The notes: generated by a model from the letters alone, not told the origin. Shown: positions 42,634-52,784, counted from the first letter of the stretch. The stretch: DNA of 64,000 nt from Fluviicola sp. (GCA_002734085.1 NVXV01000002.1:124001-188000); one strand, 5' to 3'. Made by a program: numbers and translations.

Positions 42634-45558
42634 ATGAGGTTAAGTATCGTGGTTTTCATTAGTGCAGTTTTGTTGAGCAGCTTAGTAAGTTGGTCTACAC
42701 GCGCTGTAAGTCTTGAACGTTTTAACACGAATGCTGATCGCGATTTACCCTATTTTTTGCGTGTTTCTCCTGAATGGGCAAAAGAAAGGCTGGATTCACT
42801 TTCACTTGAAGAAAAAATTGCACAGAGTTTCATGGTGGCTGTTACCCCAAATAAAGGAGAGGACCACTTGTTAGAAATTGATTCCTTGATTTTAAACCAT
42901 AAAATTGGTGGAATAATAATGTTTCAAGGTGATAAGCAGAACACAACTGCTGCAATTAAAAGACTTCAAGACAAATCAGATATTCCTCTCCTTGTGGGAA
43001 TGGATGCCGAATGGGGTAGTGCGATGCGTTTGTGGAAAGAAAAAAAATATCCATTTCAACTCACAATGGGAGCAGCAGATGATGTCAAAAGCACTGAAAT
43101 AATAGCAAAAGCCATTGGGAAAGAGCTAAGAGATTTAGGAGTTCATATCAATTTTTCACCCGTTGTTGATGTGAACAGTAATCCTGACAATCCAGTAATT
43201 GGATTTCGGTCTTTCGGAGAATCACCTTCAATTGTGGCGAATCATTCACGTGCGATGATTCTAGGAATGGAAAGCTATAATGTCTTGACCTGTATGAAGC
43301 ATTTTCCCGGTCATGGGGATACAGATGTGGACTCACACAAAGATTTACCAACTATAAATAAATCTAAAGAAGAACTAAAATTAATTGACTGGGTGACTTA
43401 TAGAATGGGACGCCTGGCAGGAGCTTCAGCCGTTATGATGGCGCATTTAAATGTGCCCGCTTTAGATAGCACTGGTACACCAACGAGTTTATCGCGTACT
43501 GTGATTCAAGATGTTTTGCGAGGAGAGTTAAAATTTACGGGATTGGTGATTAGTGATGCACTAAACATGAAAGCGGTAAGTGAACGCTACGGAAAAGTAG
43601 AGGTTGTTAAAAAGGCTTATTTGGCTGGAAATGATATTTTACTTTATCCTGAAAATATCGGAGATGCAATTTCAGCTATTAAGTCTGCAGTTGAAGCAGG
43701 GGAAATATCGATGAACGAGGTGAATGAAAAATGTCTAAAGGTACTGCGTGCAAAGTATTATGCGCAAAAAGTTGAAAAAGACTTTTTAGATGTTGACCAA
43801 GAATTATTTGAATTTGCTGAAATGTCAATTTATGAAAAAGCATTAACTGTAATAAAAAATGATTCTGTGATCCCTGTAAAAGGAGCCGAAAGCAAAAATC
43901 TTACGTTGAACATTGGTGTGAAGGCTGAAGGATTTTCAGAGCGTGTTAGAAGTTATGCAAAAACCGATGAATTGAATGCTTTTACTGGAAATGAAGCTGT
44001 CATTCGCTATGGTGATATTTGGACCAACTATGACAATATTTTTGTGAACTTACTTGCAAGTTCTGTTCTGCCAAACAATGACTATAATTATCCGTTAGGA
44101 TGGAGAGAATTAATAAAATCGCTACCTGAAGAAGTCAATGTAATCGTGACTTTATTTGGAAATCCTTACGTGGTTAAAGAACGATTTGATTTTGAAAATG
44201 CAGATGGAGTAATTCTAGCTTTTGAAAATCATCCACGTTCACAAGAAAGAGCGGCACAGCTTATTTTTGGAGGATTTCAATCGCAGAGTACTCTACCGAT
44301 AACATTAAGTGTTGATTATCAAGAAGGGTTTGCGGCAGAAACACCAAAGGCTTCGCGGTTGAAATATACAGTTCCTTTAGATGTAGGTGTGAGAAGTGAG
44401 CAACTCAAAAAAATTGACTCGCTGGCGCAAAATGGAATTATCGAAGCGGCTTATCCTGGATGTCAAATTGTTGCCGCAAAAGACGGTAAAGTTTTTTATC
44501 AACGCTCTTTTGGGTACCAGACCTACGACTCAATCCTGCCAGTGAATGATGAAACAATTTATGATATTGCCTCGATTACTAAAATTGCAGCCTCAACATT
44601 GAGTTTAATGCACCTACAAGATCAGTCGTTATTTTCATTGGATAAGCGTTTAGGTGAATATTTACCTGAGTTGACAGGCGGTTCTGCTTATAGGGCTATT
44701 CTTTTACGTGATATGATGACACATCAAGCTCGACTATCTCCTTGGATTCCGTTCTATACACAAACATTGTTGGATGGAAAACCTGATCCATCGCTTTATT
44801 CAGTAGAACCAAATGATTCAATGCAGCTTCAGGTTACGAGTAATATGTATTTATTGAATAGTTACGAAGATGAGATTTACAAGCGAATATTGAATACGTC
44901 TTTACGACGTTACAAGAAGTACAAATATTCAGATTTAGGTTATTACTTCGTGAAAAAGATTGTTGAAGAGCAGTCAGGTACTACACTAGATAATTATGTC
45001 ATGCAAAATTTTTATCAACCCATGGGATTGAAAACAATGGGATATCACCCTTTAGATCGATTTGATATCTCGCGCATAGCGCCAACAGAAGTAGACACAT
45101 ATTTTCGATATCAGACTGTTCACGGATATGTTCACGATATGGGAGCAGCCATGACAGATGGAGTAGGAGGCCATGCGGGAGTGTTTAGTAACGCACATGA
45201 TTTGGCAGCAATGATGCAAATGTTTCTCAATGGCGGAGTTTATGGAGGTGAACGTTATTTGTCTGAAGCTGTTGTCAATGAATATACGAGTTGTCAGTTT
45301 TGTCCAAGTAATAGAAGAGGAGTTGGATTTGATAAGCCTGTAACGTCATTGGATGGAGGTCCAACTTGTGATAAAGTGTCACTAAGTTCTTATGGACACT
45401 CAGGTTTTACAGGAACACAGACATGGGCAGATCCGAAACATGGAATCAATTATGTTTTTATTTCAAATCGTGTTTATCCAGATGCAGAAAATTGGAAAAT
45501 TTTAAAAATGGACATCAGAACAAATATTCAAGCAGCGATATATGAACTTTTTGAATAA
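42634..45558 (+). CDS. GH3 beta-N-acetylhexosaminidase fused to a beta-lactamase-fold serine hydrolase
   Basis: 974 residues, exported (helix at the N-terminus). Residues about 55-390 are a NagZ-like GH3 domain with KHFPGHGDTDVDSHKDLP near 221-238, whose Asp-His pair acts as acid/base, and the nucleophile context VISDALNMKAV. After a GH3 C-terminal domain, residues about 590-960 are a class C beta-lactamase/PBP-like domain: Ser647-x-x-Lys650 in IASITKIA, Tyr in KYSDLGYY and HSGFTGT. The pairing suggests cell-wall muropeptide turnover, glycan plus peptide side, in the periplasm. This fusion is known in Bacteroidota. Confidence 0.92.
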   Translation: MRLSIVVFISAVLLSSLVSWSTRAVSLERFNTNADRDLPYFLRVSPEWAKERLDSLSLEEKIAQSFMVAVTPNKGEDHLLEIDSLILNHKIGGIIMFQGDKQNTTAAIKRLQDKSDIPLLVGMDAEWGSAMRLWKEKKYPFQLTMGAADDVKSTEIIAKAIGKELRDLGVHINFSPVVDVNSNPDNPVIGFRSFGESPSIVANHSRAMILGMESYNVLTCMKHFPGHGDTDVDSHKDLPTINKSKEELKLIDWVTYRMGRLAGASAVMMAHLNVPALDSTGTPTSLSRTVIQDVLRGELKFTGLVISDALNMKAVSERYGKVEVVKKAYLAGNDILLYPENIGDAISAIKSAVEAGEISMNEVNEKCLKVLRAKYYAQKVEKDFLDVDQELFEFAEMSIYEKALTVIKNDSVIPVKGAESKNLTLNIGVKAEGFSERVRSYAKTDELNAFTGNEAVIRYGDIWTNYDNIFVNLLASSVLPNNDYNYPLGWRELIKSLPEEVNVIVTLFGNPYVVKERFDFENADGVILAFENHPRSQERAAQLIFGGFQSQSTLPITLSVDYQEGFAAETPKASRLKYTVPLDVGVRSEQLKKIDSLAQNGIIEAAYPGCQIVAAKDGKVFYQRSFGYQTYDSILPVNDETIYDIASITKIAASTLSLMHLQDQSLFSLDKRLGEYLPELTGGSAYRAILLRDMMTHQARLSPWIPFYTQTLLDGKPDPSLYSVEPNDSMQLQVTSNMYLLNSYEDEIYKRILNTSLRRYKKYKYSDLGYYFVKKIVEEQSGTTLDNYVMQNFYQPMGLKTMGYHPLDRFDISRIAPTEVDTYFRYQTVHGYVHDMGAAMTDGVGGHAGVFSNAHDLAAMMQMFLNGGVYGGERYLSEAVVNEYTSCQFCPSNRRGVGFDKPVTSLDGGPTCDKVSLSSYGHSGFTGTQTWADPKHGINYVFISNRVYPDAENWKILKMDIRTNIQAAIYELFE

Positions 45559-45658
45559 TTAATTTTTTTGTGCTTCCTTTAGAACAACTATAAAGTATCT
45601 GTGTTTTTAAGGGTAAGTATTGAAAGTTTATACTGTCTAAAAAAAGAAAATAAATAAA

Positions 45659-46801
45659 ATGAAAATAGGAATTGTATTGTACCCAACCTATGGAGGTAGT
45701 GGGGTTGTAGCAACGGAGTTAGGCAAGGCTTTGGCAGAGAAAGGGCATGAAATTCATTTTATTACATATTCTCAACCAGTACGACTTGGATCGTTTAGAG
45801 ATAATATTTATTACCATGAGGTGGCTGTAAGTAATTATCCTTTATTTGAATTTCAACCTTACGAAACAGAATTAGCCAGTAAAATGGTAGACGTTGTTCT
45901 TCATGAAAAATTAGACTTGTTGCATGTACATTATGCAATCCCGCATGCCTCTGCAGCCTTTATGGCGCAGCAGATTTTAAAAACGAAAGGCGTTTACATT
46001 CCTTTTATTACAACACTTCATGGTACGGATATAACTTTAGTTGGTAAAGACAAATCATTTGAACCTGTAATTACATTTTGTATCAATCAATCTGACGGTG
46101 TTACTGCTGTGTCTGAAAGTTTGAAAAAAGATACTTATGAGCATTTTGATACAGATCGAGAGATCCAGGTAATTCCTAATTTCATTCATAATTTGGATGA
46201 GAAAACTCCTTTTGACTTAGAGAAAAGAAGGAAATATGCTGCTGATAACGAACGTATTATTTGTCATGTTTCAAACTTTAGGCCAGTAAAAAGAGTAGAG
46301 GATGTTGTACGTGTTTTTCATAAAATAAATCAAGAAGTTCCATCGAGATTGTTATTAATTGGTGATGGTCCTGAGCGATATAATGTTGAACTTTTGTGTC
46401 GTGAACTTGGAAGTTGTGACCGTGTTATGACCGTTGGAAAAATCAGAAATGCAGCTGATTTGATGAAATTATCAGATTTGTTTTTACTGCCGTCTCAAAC
46501 AGAAAGTTTTGGTCTGGCGGCGTTAGAAGCAATGGCTGTTGGAGTTCCAGTGATCAGCTCAAACACTGGTGGAATTCCAGAAGTTAATGAACATGGTTAC
46601 TCTGGATTTATGTCTGATGTTGGAGATATTAATGATATGGCTTCAAACGGAATAGCTTTATTGAAAGATGAAGAAAAACTTAAATTATTTAAACAACAAG
46701 CTAGAAAGCAAGCAGAAAAATTTTGCATCACCAAAGTACTTCCACAGTATGAAGAGTTATATGAAAGCGTAGTTGCTAATCACAAGAAGTTAATTGTTTA
46801 A
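45659..46801 (+). CDS. bshA: N-acetyl-alpha-D-glucosaminyl L-malate synthase
   Basis: 380 residues, GT4 family. Catalyses the first step of bacillithiol synthesis, joining GlcNAc from UDP-GlcNAc to L-malate. The start IGIVLYPTYGGSGVVATELGKAL, HVHYAIPHA, FITTLHGTDITLVGKD, HVSNFRPVKRVEDVVRVF and the E-x7-E region QTESFGLAALEAMAVGVPVI are diagnostic. Its presence implies a bacillithiol-based thiol pool. No other bsh gene is in the window. Monocistronic by spacing (100 bases upstream, 113 downstream). Confidence 0.95.
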   Translation: MKIGIVLYPTYGGSGVVATELGKALAEKGHEIHFITYSQPVRLGSFRDNIYYHEVAVSNYPLFEFQPYETELASKMVDVVLHEKLDLLHVHYAIPHASAAFMAQQILKTKGVYIPFITTLHGTDITLVGKDKSFEPVITFCINQSDGVTAVSESLKKDTYEHFDTDREIQVIPNFIHNLDEKTPFDLEKRRKYAADNERIICHVSNFRPVKRVEDVVRVFHKINQEVPSRLLLIGDGPERYNVELLCRELGSCDRVMTVGKIRNAADLMKLSDLFLLPSQTESFGLAALEAMAVGVPVISSNTGGIPEVNEHGYSGFMSDVGDINDMASNGIALLKDEEKLKLFKQQARKQAEKFCITKVLPQYEELYESVVANHKKLIV

Positions 46802-46914
46802 GTGATTGTCTTGAGACCTGCAATCAGAATAGATAATATCATAATTTGTGATAGAACATTTCTCTATTGCTAGGAAAACATTATTTTAGCCAACTCAACA
46901 ATAACTTTACTCGT

Positions 46915-47490
46915 ATGGCTAACAAGAAAAATAACAATTGGCACTGGTCTTTTACCGTAACTCTTATAGCTGGATTTATCGGCACATTTATAACCTTATA
47001 TTTATGGTCGGTAACTGAAATTTCGTTTTTAGTGTTTTTACTATTTATACTTGGTATTGGTGGTTTAGCAGCACTGATTCAGTGGAAAACATTTTTCTCT
47101 CCTAAATTCATTGAAAAGAATGGAAAGATGGGGTTAGGTTTGTATTTTTTATACAATATTGCCGGTATAGGTATTGGGATAACTTCGCTGCTTTTATTAG
47201 TAAATTGGGTCGGTCGCACAGATGAGTCTATTTATGAAACGTATGAAGTTGCCGGACCTGATAGAAATTATGTAGTTGATCAGAGTGGAGCTCTAGTATT
47301 ATTACTTGAAGATGATAAGTTTGATGGTGATGTCAACAAAAGAGCATTTTTAAGTTCTGATGCCGCTAAAGTAAATGACTATCCTTTTGTTACGTTTGAA
47401 TTTCAGGAAGGCTTGTTAGGTTTTAAAATCTATAAAGACAGGTTTATCAAAAATGAAGAAGGAGAAAGAATTCACATCGATAAGTTTTAG
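46915..47490 (+). CDS. Three-helix membrane protein abutting a PrsW-like gene
   Basis: 191 residues from ATG 46915 (the frame is open back to a TTG at 46867, but the first helix and local context favour the ATG). Helices at about 11-30, 35-53 and 74-95, then a soluble C-terminal half with no known motif (VAGPDRNYVVDQSGALVLLLEDD). The TAG stop touches the ATG of the next gene with no base between, so the two are translated together. Function unknown; a partner or substrate of the protease is possible. Confidence 0.68.
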   Translation: MANKKNNNWHWSFTVTLIAGFIGTFITLYLWSVTEISFLVFLLFILGIGGLAALIQWKTFFSPKFIEKNGKMGLGLYFLYNIAGIGIGITSLLLLVNWVGRTDESIYETYEVAGPDRNYVVDQSGALVLLLEDDKFDGDVNKRAFLSSDAAKVNDYPFVTFEFQEGLLGFKIYKDRFIKNEEGERIHIDKF

Positions 47491-49419
47491 ATGAGGAATA
47501 TTCCTTCACCACTTAGAATATTTTTTTTTATTGTTGTTCCGATTTTTGCGGTACTGTTCTTTGTTTCTGATCAATTCAGTAAGAACCTGAATTTTACTTC
47601 AGAAGTTGAGGAGTTCAATTACTATAAAGCAACAAATCAAGATAAACTTGCTACGGAGAAGGCATTATCTATTTTGGTTGATCAACCTGATGATGTGGAG
47701 AGTTATATCGTCTTTTTGAACCAGTATTTAGAATTAAACGATAAAAACAAAAATTTAATTCGCAATAAATTTGAAAGAGTATTTAATGCTTCACTTCTTG
47801 ATTATTTCAAAGATCTCAGCAAATTAAAAAATAAGAAACAGCAGTCGTTGGGGTATTATGGGTTGGCTAAGACCTCATTGTCCAAAAGACATTTTTCTGA
47901 GGAGAAAGTACTTATTTACATTAACAATATTTATGAGCAATTCACAGGTCTAAATGAGTTGCGAGGAGATTATTTTTTTGCTATCGAGTCATTTGATATA
48001 GCAGGAAAATATTACAAAACAGAATTGCTGAATGGTACTGAATCGGGAGAACTGAAAGAGAAGATAGCGAGAATCTATATCCGTAATAATAAGTATGAAG
48101 AAGCCTTCAATTTAATTGGTTTAGATGAAAATATTGATTCTTCACTGCGATACTTTGTCGCAAAAGAGAACGGGATTTTCTCTGTGATTCAGTTCGTTTA
48201 TTATAATGACTGGAAACAACTTTTGAAGTGGTCCACCATTAGTAGCTTGTTAATTCTGTTGTTTTGGCTCGTTTTTCTTTCAATCTTATCTAAGGCACTT
48301 AGCAAGTATTTTTTAGCAGCATTAATTATCACCATTGTAATATTCTTGTTCAATCCATTTGTATTTTTTGTAAATTATGGTTTTGTTGAGCTTTTCGATG
48401 GTATTTCTAACCCATTTGTTTATCATTTCTTCAGTGTTGCATTTCCAGAAGAACTGTTGAAAATTTTTGCGGTAATAGTCATTTATTACCTCTTTAAAAT
48501 TAGAAAGAAATCGTTGAATTACGTTGACCTTATAGTCTTAGGTATATACTCTGCCGCGGTTTTTGCATTTTTTGAAAACAACCTTTATTTCAATTTATAT
48601 GCGGATAGTTCTGTTGTATTTGGAAGGTTTGTAAATTCTTCGTTCATACATGTTTTATGTACTTCAACTTTTATTGTAGGTATCTTTTATGGAAAGTTCT
48701 TCAAAGAGAAAAATTATTTCTACAGCGTTGCATTAATTCTTATTCCATTTTTAATGCATGCGGTTTATAATACGTGTCTTGAAACAATAGCACCATTAGC
48801 GAAGGTTGTAGTTATTGTATTTTTTATTTTGTGGATCTTCTTACTCAATAGGATCTTAAAGGTGAATAAAGCAAATATTCTTAATACAGACTTCAATATA
48901 AAGATGTCCAACCTTATTTTGTTAAGTCTGCCAAGTGTTATACTCGTCCAATATGTCTTAAGTTTTCATGAATTTGGTGCAATAGCTGGTAAGAAAGTAA
49001 TGTATGGCTCAATTATGGATTATGGATTTACGTTGCTCATAGCCGCCGTGGCTGTATTGAAATTAAACGACTTTAAGTTCTTTAGGAGCGAGATATTTTC
49101 AAAAGTAGAGAAATCGAAAGTATCTTCATTGCGATTAAAGCCTTTTGACCCTGTTTCAAGAAACTTTTTTACAGAAGAAATTCTAGTTCAAATAGAGCAA
49201 AAAATAAAAGATGATAAAGAGCGCAATTGGTATCTCGTTCATGATGATGATAAAAAATTTCTTATAAGAATCAAAGATAAATATATTGACCTTGATGAGT
49301 ACAGGATTAAAATGATTTGTCTCGAAATCAATGAACACCTTCCTGAACAGGGCTTTGTCATGAAGGATTTTACCTATTTAGGAATAGTATTGAGTAGTCC
49401 CGATTATAATAATCAATGA
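47491..49419 (+). CDS. PrsW-like glutamic intramembrane protease with N-terminal helical region
   Basis: 642 residues. After one N-terminal helix, residues 45-235 form a TPR-like helical region; helices follow from about 245. The PrsW signature is visible: FPEELLKIF with Glu320/Glu321 and Lys324 (EExxK), AVFAFFEN with Glu362 and Asn363, His387 in SSFIHVLCTST, and His423 in FLMHAVYN. A soluble C-terminal 110 residues ends the chain. PrsW relatives cleave anti-sigma factors or other membrane proteins. The large N-terminal extension and C-terminal tail are not typical of the roughly 220-residue form. Confidence 0.82.
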   Translation: MRNIPSPLRIFFFIVVPIFAVLFFVSDQFSKNLNFTSEVEEFNYYKATNQDKLATEKALSILVDQPDDVESYIVFLNQYLELNDKNKNLIRNKFERVFNASLLDYFKDLSKLKNKKQQSLGYYGLAKTSLSKRHFSEEKVLIYINNIYEQFTGLNELRGDYFFAIESFDIAGKYYKTELLNGTESGELKEKIARIYIRNNKYEEAFNLIGLDENIDSSLRYFVAKENGIFSVIQFVYYNDWKQLLKWSTISSLLILLFWLVFLSILSKALSKYFLAALIITIVIFLFNPFVFFVNYGFVELFDGISNPFVYHFFSVAFPEELLKIFAVIVIYYLFKIRKKSLNYVDLIVLGIYSAAVFAFFENNLYFNLYADSSVVFGRFVNSSFIHVLCTSTFIVGIFYGKFFKEKNYFYSVALILIPFLMHAVYNTCLETIAPLAKVVVIVFFILWIFLLNRILKVNKANILNTDFNIKMSNLILLSLPSVILVQYVLSFHEFGAIAGKKVMYGSIMDYGFTLLIAAVAVLKLNDFKFFRSEIFSKVEKSKVSSLRLKPFDPVSRNFFTEEILVQIEQKIKDDKERNWYLVHDDDKKFLIRIKDKYIDLDEYRIKMICLEINEHLPEQGFVMKDFTYLGIVLSSPDYNNQ

Positions 49420-49475
49420 GAAAGGGATTAGTATGTCAAACTGAAAAATAAATTGTAAAGAGAAGATGAAAGAAA

Positions 49476-51170
49476 CTAGATTGAAGTGTTGAGATCTGCC
49501 CATTCATTCTTTAACTCTTGTATGCGAAGTTGTTTGCCTCTCTCTCTAATATTCTTTGCCGTTTCTGTATAGAATTCGTGCACATTTTCCAGATAATTCA
49601 ATTGAAAATCAATCCATTCTTTATCTGTCATTTTTCTGTTTTGAGCTTCAAGTTCGATTCTTAGTCGATTGGCAACAACATGGTAGTCCGCTCTTCCAAG
49701 GTAATCATGATCAGCGTCACACATGATTTTTTCAAGCAATGTTTTGGGCTCCACTTCTCTAGTGGTAGACATAATGATCTTAGTTATTTCTTTAATTTGT
49801 TCATTAGAATACCCAAAATGAGGAAGTTCTTTTTCAATTAATTTTATGGCAAGTTCTTCGTTCTTTTCATAAGTAAAGATGAAACCAGCATCATGGAATA
49901 ATACAGCTGTCTTCAATAAAATCAATGCTTCACCTTCAACTCCTTCTAAACCAGCTATTCGTTCAGCGGATCTTTCGACATTTAAAGTGTGTTTAATGTC
50001 ATGATAAACCAACTCATCGGGAAGTGAAGATTTAAGTTTATTGAGAATAAACCTTCTCGCGAAATCAAAATCCATCGTCACTAAATCACATGCTTTACGG
50101 AGTTTGCTATTCGCTAACTTACCTTCTTCAAATAATGAGAATTTTGATTTTAGTTGTTCCAAAAAGAACATATCAACCTGTCCACCATATTTAATTTCTA
50201 TCTCGCCTCGGTGTGTTAATTCAAAGTAAGGCAAAACATGACCTGCAATCCGGTCGGTAATTGAAATGTTGTTTGCCTCTGAATTTTGTTCAGCTCTGGC
50301 GGCGATGTTTACCGTGTCTCCCCAAACATCAAAACTGATTTTTTTAGAACCAATGATTCCTGCGACAAGTGGACCAGAGTGAATACCAATACGAATTTCC
50401 CAGAAATCTTTATTTGTAGCCAAAGCTAATTGCTTGCGATTGATTATATAGTCACGCATTTCAACTGCTGCAAGACAGGCTCTAACCGCTGGTTTTTTGT
50501 TAGACTCATTTACACCAGCTAAAGCCATGTAAGCATCACCAATCGTTTTTACCTTCTCGAGTTCATAGCGTTCAACGATCTCATCAAATTTATTGAAATA
50601 CTCTTCTAGTTGATGAAGTAATTCCATTGGTTTTTGATGCTTCGCAATTTTAGAGAAAGCTACAAAATCAGTAAATAGCACAACGCCTTCTTCAATACGT
50701 TTGGGAGAAAATTTTCCTGTCGTATTTAAATCATTCAATACATTTTGTGGAAAAATATTGCCCAATAACTGATTGATTCGTCGGTCTTTGAAATACAATG
50801 TTTTAAAGACTTCAATTTTCGCCTTCACTAAATTTGGATTAAACGGACTGGATAAGTAATCAACAGCTCCTTCTCGTAAACCCTTTACTAATCGCGCACC
50901 ACTTGAAGTACTTTCACTGATAACGATTTTATAGGCTTCTTCAGAGTTAGGGTTTGATTTTAATCGTTGAAGCAATTCAAAACCATTAACAGATTTTCTT
51001 TCAATATTTATAAGAATAATACCGATTTTGCGCTTTTCTAAAATAGGTAAAGCTGAATCTTCATTTTCGCAAAAAATCAAATTATTTCCTCCACCAATAA
51101 GCATTGCACGTAGGCCATTAATATTAATGGGGTTATTGTCTATGACTAAAATATTGATAAACCTCTCCAC
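49476..51170 (-). CDS. Pseudo-receiver / class III adenylate cyclase / HD-domain protein
   Basis: 564 residues in three parts. Residues 5-125: receiver fold, but the phospho-acceptor is Asn55 (LINIE), the second acidic residue is Asn12 and the Lys of the KP motif is Ser, so it is likely not phosphorylated. Residues 155-340: class III cyclase with metal Asp168 and Asp212, adenine-selecting Lys208 and Asp281, and transition-state Asn288/Arg292; all are present, so cAMP synthesis is predicted. Residues 385-510: HD domain with His394, His426-Asp427 and Asp487, a possible phosphohydrolase. Cytosolic, monocistronic. Confidence 0.9.
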   Translation of the reverse strand: MERFINILVIDNNPININGLRAMLIGGGNNLIFCENEDSALPILEKRKIGIILINIERKSVNGFELLQRLKSNPNSEEAYKIVISESTSSGARLVKGLREGAVDYLSSPFNPNLVKAKIEVFKTLYFKDRRINQLLGNIFPQNVLNDLNTTGKFSPKRIEEGVVLFTDFVAFSKIAKHQKPMELLHQLEEYFNKFDEIVERYELEKVKTIGDAYMALAGVNESNKKPAVRACLAAVEMRDYIINRKQLALATNKDFWEIRIGIHSGPLVAGIIGSKKISFDVWGDTVNIAARAEQNSEANNISITDRIAGHVLPYFELTHRGEIEIKYGGQVDMFFLEQLKSKFSLFEEGKLANSKLRKACDLVTMDFDFARRFILNKLKSSLPDELVYHDIKHTLNVERSAERIAGLEGVEGEALILLKTAVLFHDAGFIFTYEKNEELAIKLIEKELPHFGYSNEQIKEITKIIMSTTREVEPKTLLEKIMCDADHDYLGRADYHVVANRLRIELEAQNRKMTDKEWIDFQLNYLENVHEFYTETAKNIRERGKQLRIQELKNEWADLNTSI

Positions 51171-51292
51171 AGTGAAATAACTTATATGGCTAAGTTAAGA
51201 TTTTTTAAAAATTTAAGCACTTATTGTTGAAACTTTAAAATAACTTTAGCAATCACATTTTAAAGTGGACACTACTTAAACTGAGGCTCTAA

Positions 51293-51640
51293 TTACAGAT
51301 GCATGAAATCTTTTTTTGCAAGGAGTTCATCCTCAGATTCTCTATAGTCTGGATCGTCAACACAACAATCAACTGGACAAACTGCCGCACATTGGGGCTC
51401 ATCGTGGAAGCCTACACATTCTGTACATTTGTCTGTAACAATGTAGTAAACATCCATATCTACGGGTTCATGCTCTTCTTGAGCATCTTTTTCATCTCCA
51501 TCTAGTGTGGTAATCATTCCTTTTAGAGTCGTTCCATCAGAATATGACCACTCAGCACCTCCTTCATATATCGCGTTGTTCGGACATTCTGGCTCACACG
51601 CACCACAATTGATACATTCGTCCGTAATCATTATAGCCAT
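51293..51640 (-). CDS. 2[4Fe-4S] ferredoxin
   Basis: 115 residues. First cluster [12 protein letters not shown] at residues 9-20, second [18 protein letters not shown] with the expanded spacing of the Alvin/C. vinosum-type ferredoxins, and a C-terminal acidic tail. A 40-residue insertion between the clusters ([20 protein letters not shown]) is typical of the Bacteroidota form. Divergent from an acyl-CoA reductase gene across about 100 bases; this pair recurs in the phylum as far as I know. Confidence 0.94.
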   Translation of the reverse strand: MAIMITDECINCGACEPECPNNAIYEGGAEWSYSDGTTLKGMITTLDGDEKDAQEEHEPVDMDVYYIVTDKCTECVGFHDEPQCAAVCPVDCCVDDPDYRESEDELLAKKDFMHL

Positions 51641-51668
51641 TCCTACTACTTTTTAGATGTTTGTTCTT

Positions 51669-51684
51669 TACATTTGCAAATATA
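51669..51684. promoter_or_regulatory. Back-to-back divergent -7 elements
   Basis: TACATTTG (51669-51676, plus strand, for the acyl-CoA reductase) directly abuts CAAATATA (51677-51684), which reads TATATTTG on the minus strand for the ferredoxin. Together they form an ATTTGCAAAT palindrome. Neither has a TTG at ideal -33 spacing. Confidence 0.45.
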
Positions 51685-51740
51685 CTAAACGTTGAGCAGC
51701 TAAAAATGTTCAATACGTATAATTAAAAATTTATTTTAAA

Positions 51741-52784
51741 TTGAAAACAGAAAAAGAAAGATTAATTACTACATTTTCTACTTTAGGAGATGCAATGATA
51801 AAGTGGGGAGAGAATGCAGAGAAGGAGGATTTTAGTTCATTTGTTTCTGAATACTATGATCGTGTAAATGAAATTATAAAAAGAGAAAAATCGTATAATG
51901 GCTGGTTCACCGAAGATGCAGTTCGTTCAAGTTTGTATCACCTTGGAATACGATTGAATAAAGAGGAGTTGAGTTCTTGGCTATCAAATGTTGAGCTTAC
52001 AACTAAACCAAAGAAAGTAGGAATCATAATGGCAGGAAATTTACCTCTTGTTGGATTTCACGACTTTTTATCTGTTGTAATGAGTGGGAATATCGCAGTT
52101 GTCAAAATGTCGAGCGATGATAGTCGACTTTTACCGGTGTTCATAGAAATATTGAAAGCCCTTCAACCCAACCTAGAAGAACGTATTCAAATAGTTGATC
52201 GAGTAAATGGTATTGATGCAGTTGTTGCTACAGGAAGTAATAATTCTGCACGATATTTTGAGAAGTATTTTGGACATTTACCAAATATTATCCGAAAAAA
52301 CAGGACCTCTCTTGCCGTAATTGAAGGTGACGAATCGAAAGAGGAATTAGAAGGATTGGGGAAAGATATATTTACTTACTTTGGAATGGGTTGCAGAAAT
52401 GTATCTCAACTATTAATCCCGAGAGACTTTGATTTAGATCGTTTTTTTGCTGCGATTGTTGATTTTGGAGATGTTGTAAATCATCATAAATACGCAAATA
52501 ACTATGACTATTACAAAGCAATTTACTTGATGAATCAGGAGAAGTTAATTGAAAATGGATTTCTTTTAACAAAAGAAGATGACTGTCTATTTGCTCCGAT
52601 TAGTGTGCTGCTTTATTACCGGTATGAAGATGCATCAGAGGTTAAAAAATATATTGAAAACCGTGGAGAAGAAATCCAAGTGGTTGTAGGTAGAAATTAC
52701 ACACCATTTGGTAAAGCACAAAGTCCGAAATTAGATGATTATGCTGATGGAGTGAATACGTTGGAGTTCTTAATGGGGCTATAA
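51741..52784 (+). CDS. Acyl-CoA reductase (LuxC-like)
   Basis: 347 residues, aldehyde-dehydrogenase superfamily, LuxC branch: reduces acyl-CoA or acyl-enzyme to aldehyde with NADPH. KKVGIIMAGNLPLVGFHDFLSV is the nucleotide region, VATGSNNSARYFEKYF a conserved turn, and Cys218 in FGMGCRNVSQL the expected acyl-binding Cys. The start is TTG at 51741, the first start codon in frame ahead of conserved sequence. No lux genes are near; the divergent ferredoxin is the only linked redox partner. Confidence 0.9.
   Translation: MKTEKERLITTFSTLGDAMIKWGENAEKEDFSSFVSEYYDRVNEIIKREKSYNGWFTEDAVRSSLYHLGIRLNKEELSSWLSNVELTTKPKKVGIIMAGNLPLVGFHDFLSVVMSGNIAVVKMSSDDSRLLPVFIEILKALQPNLEERIQIVDRVNGIDAVVATGSNNSARYFEKYFGHLPNIIRKNRTSLAVIEGDESKEELEGLGKDIFTYFGMGCRNVSQLLIPRDFDLDRFFAAIVDFGDVVNHHKYANNYDYYKAIYLMNQEKLIENGFLLTKEDDCLFAPISVLLYYRYEDASEVKKYIENRGEEIQVVVGRNYTPFGKAQSPKLDDYADGVNTLEFLMGL

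Noticed and set aside
46867-46914. TTG start giving 16 extra residues in front of the three-helix protein
   Set aside because: An ATG at 46915 lies just before a basic segment and the first helix; the extra residues have no visible role.
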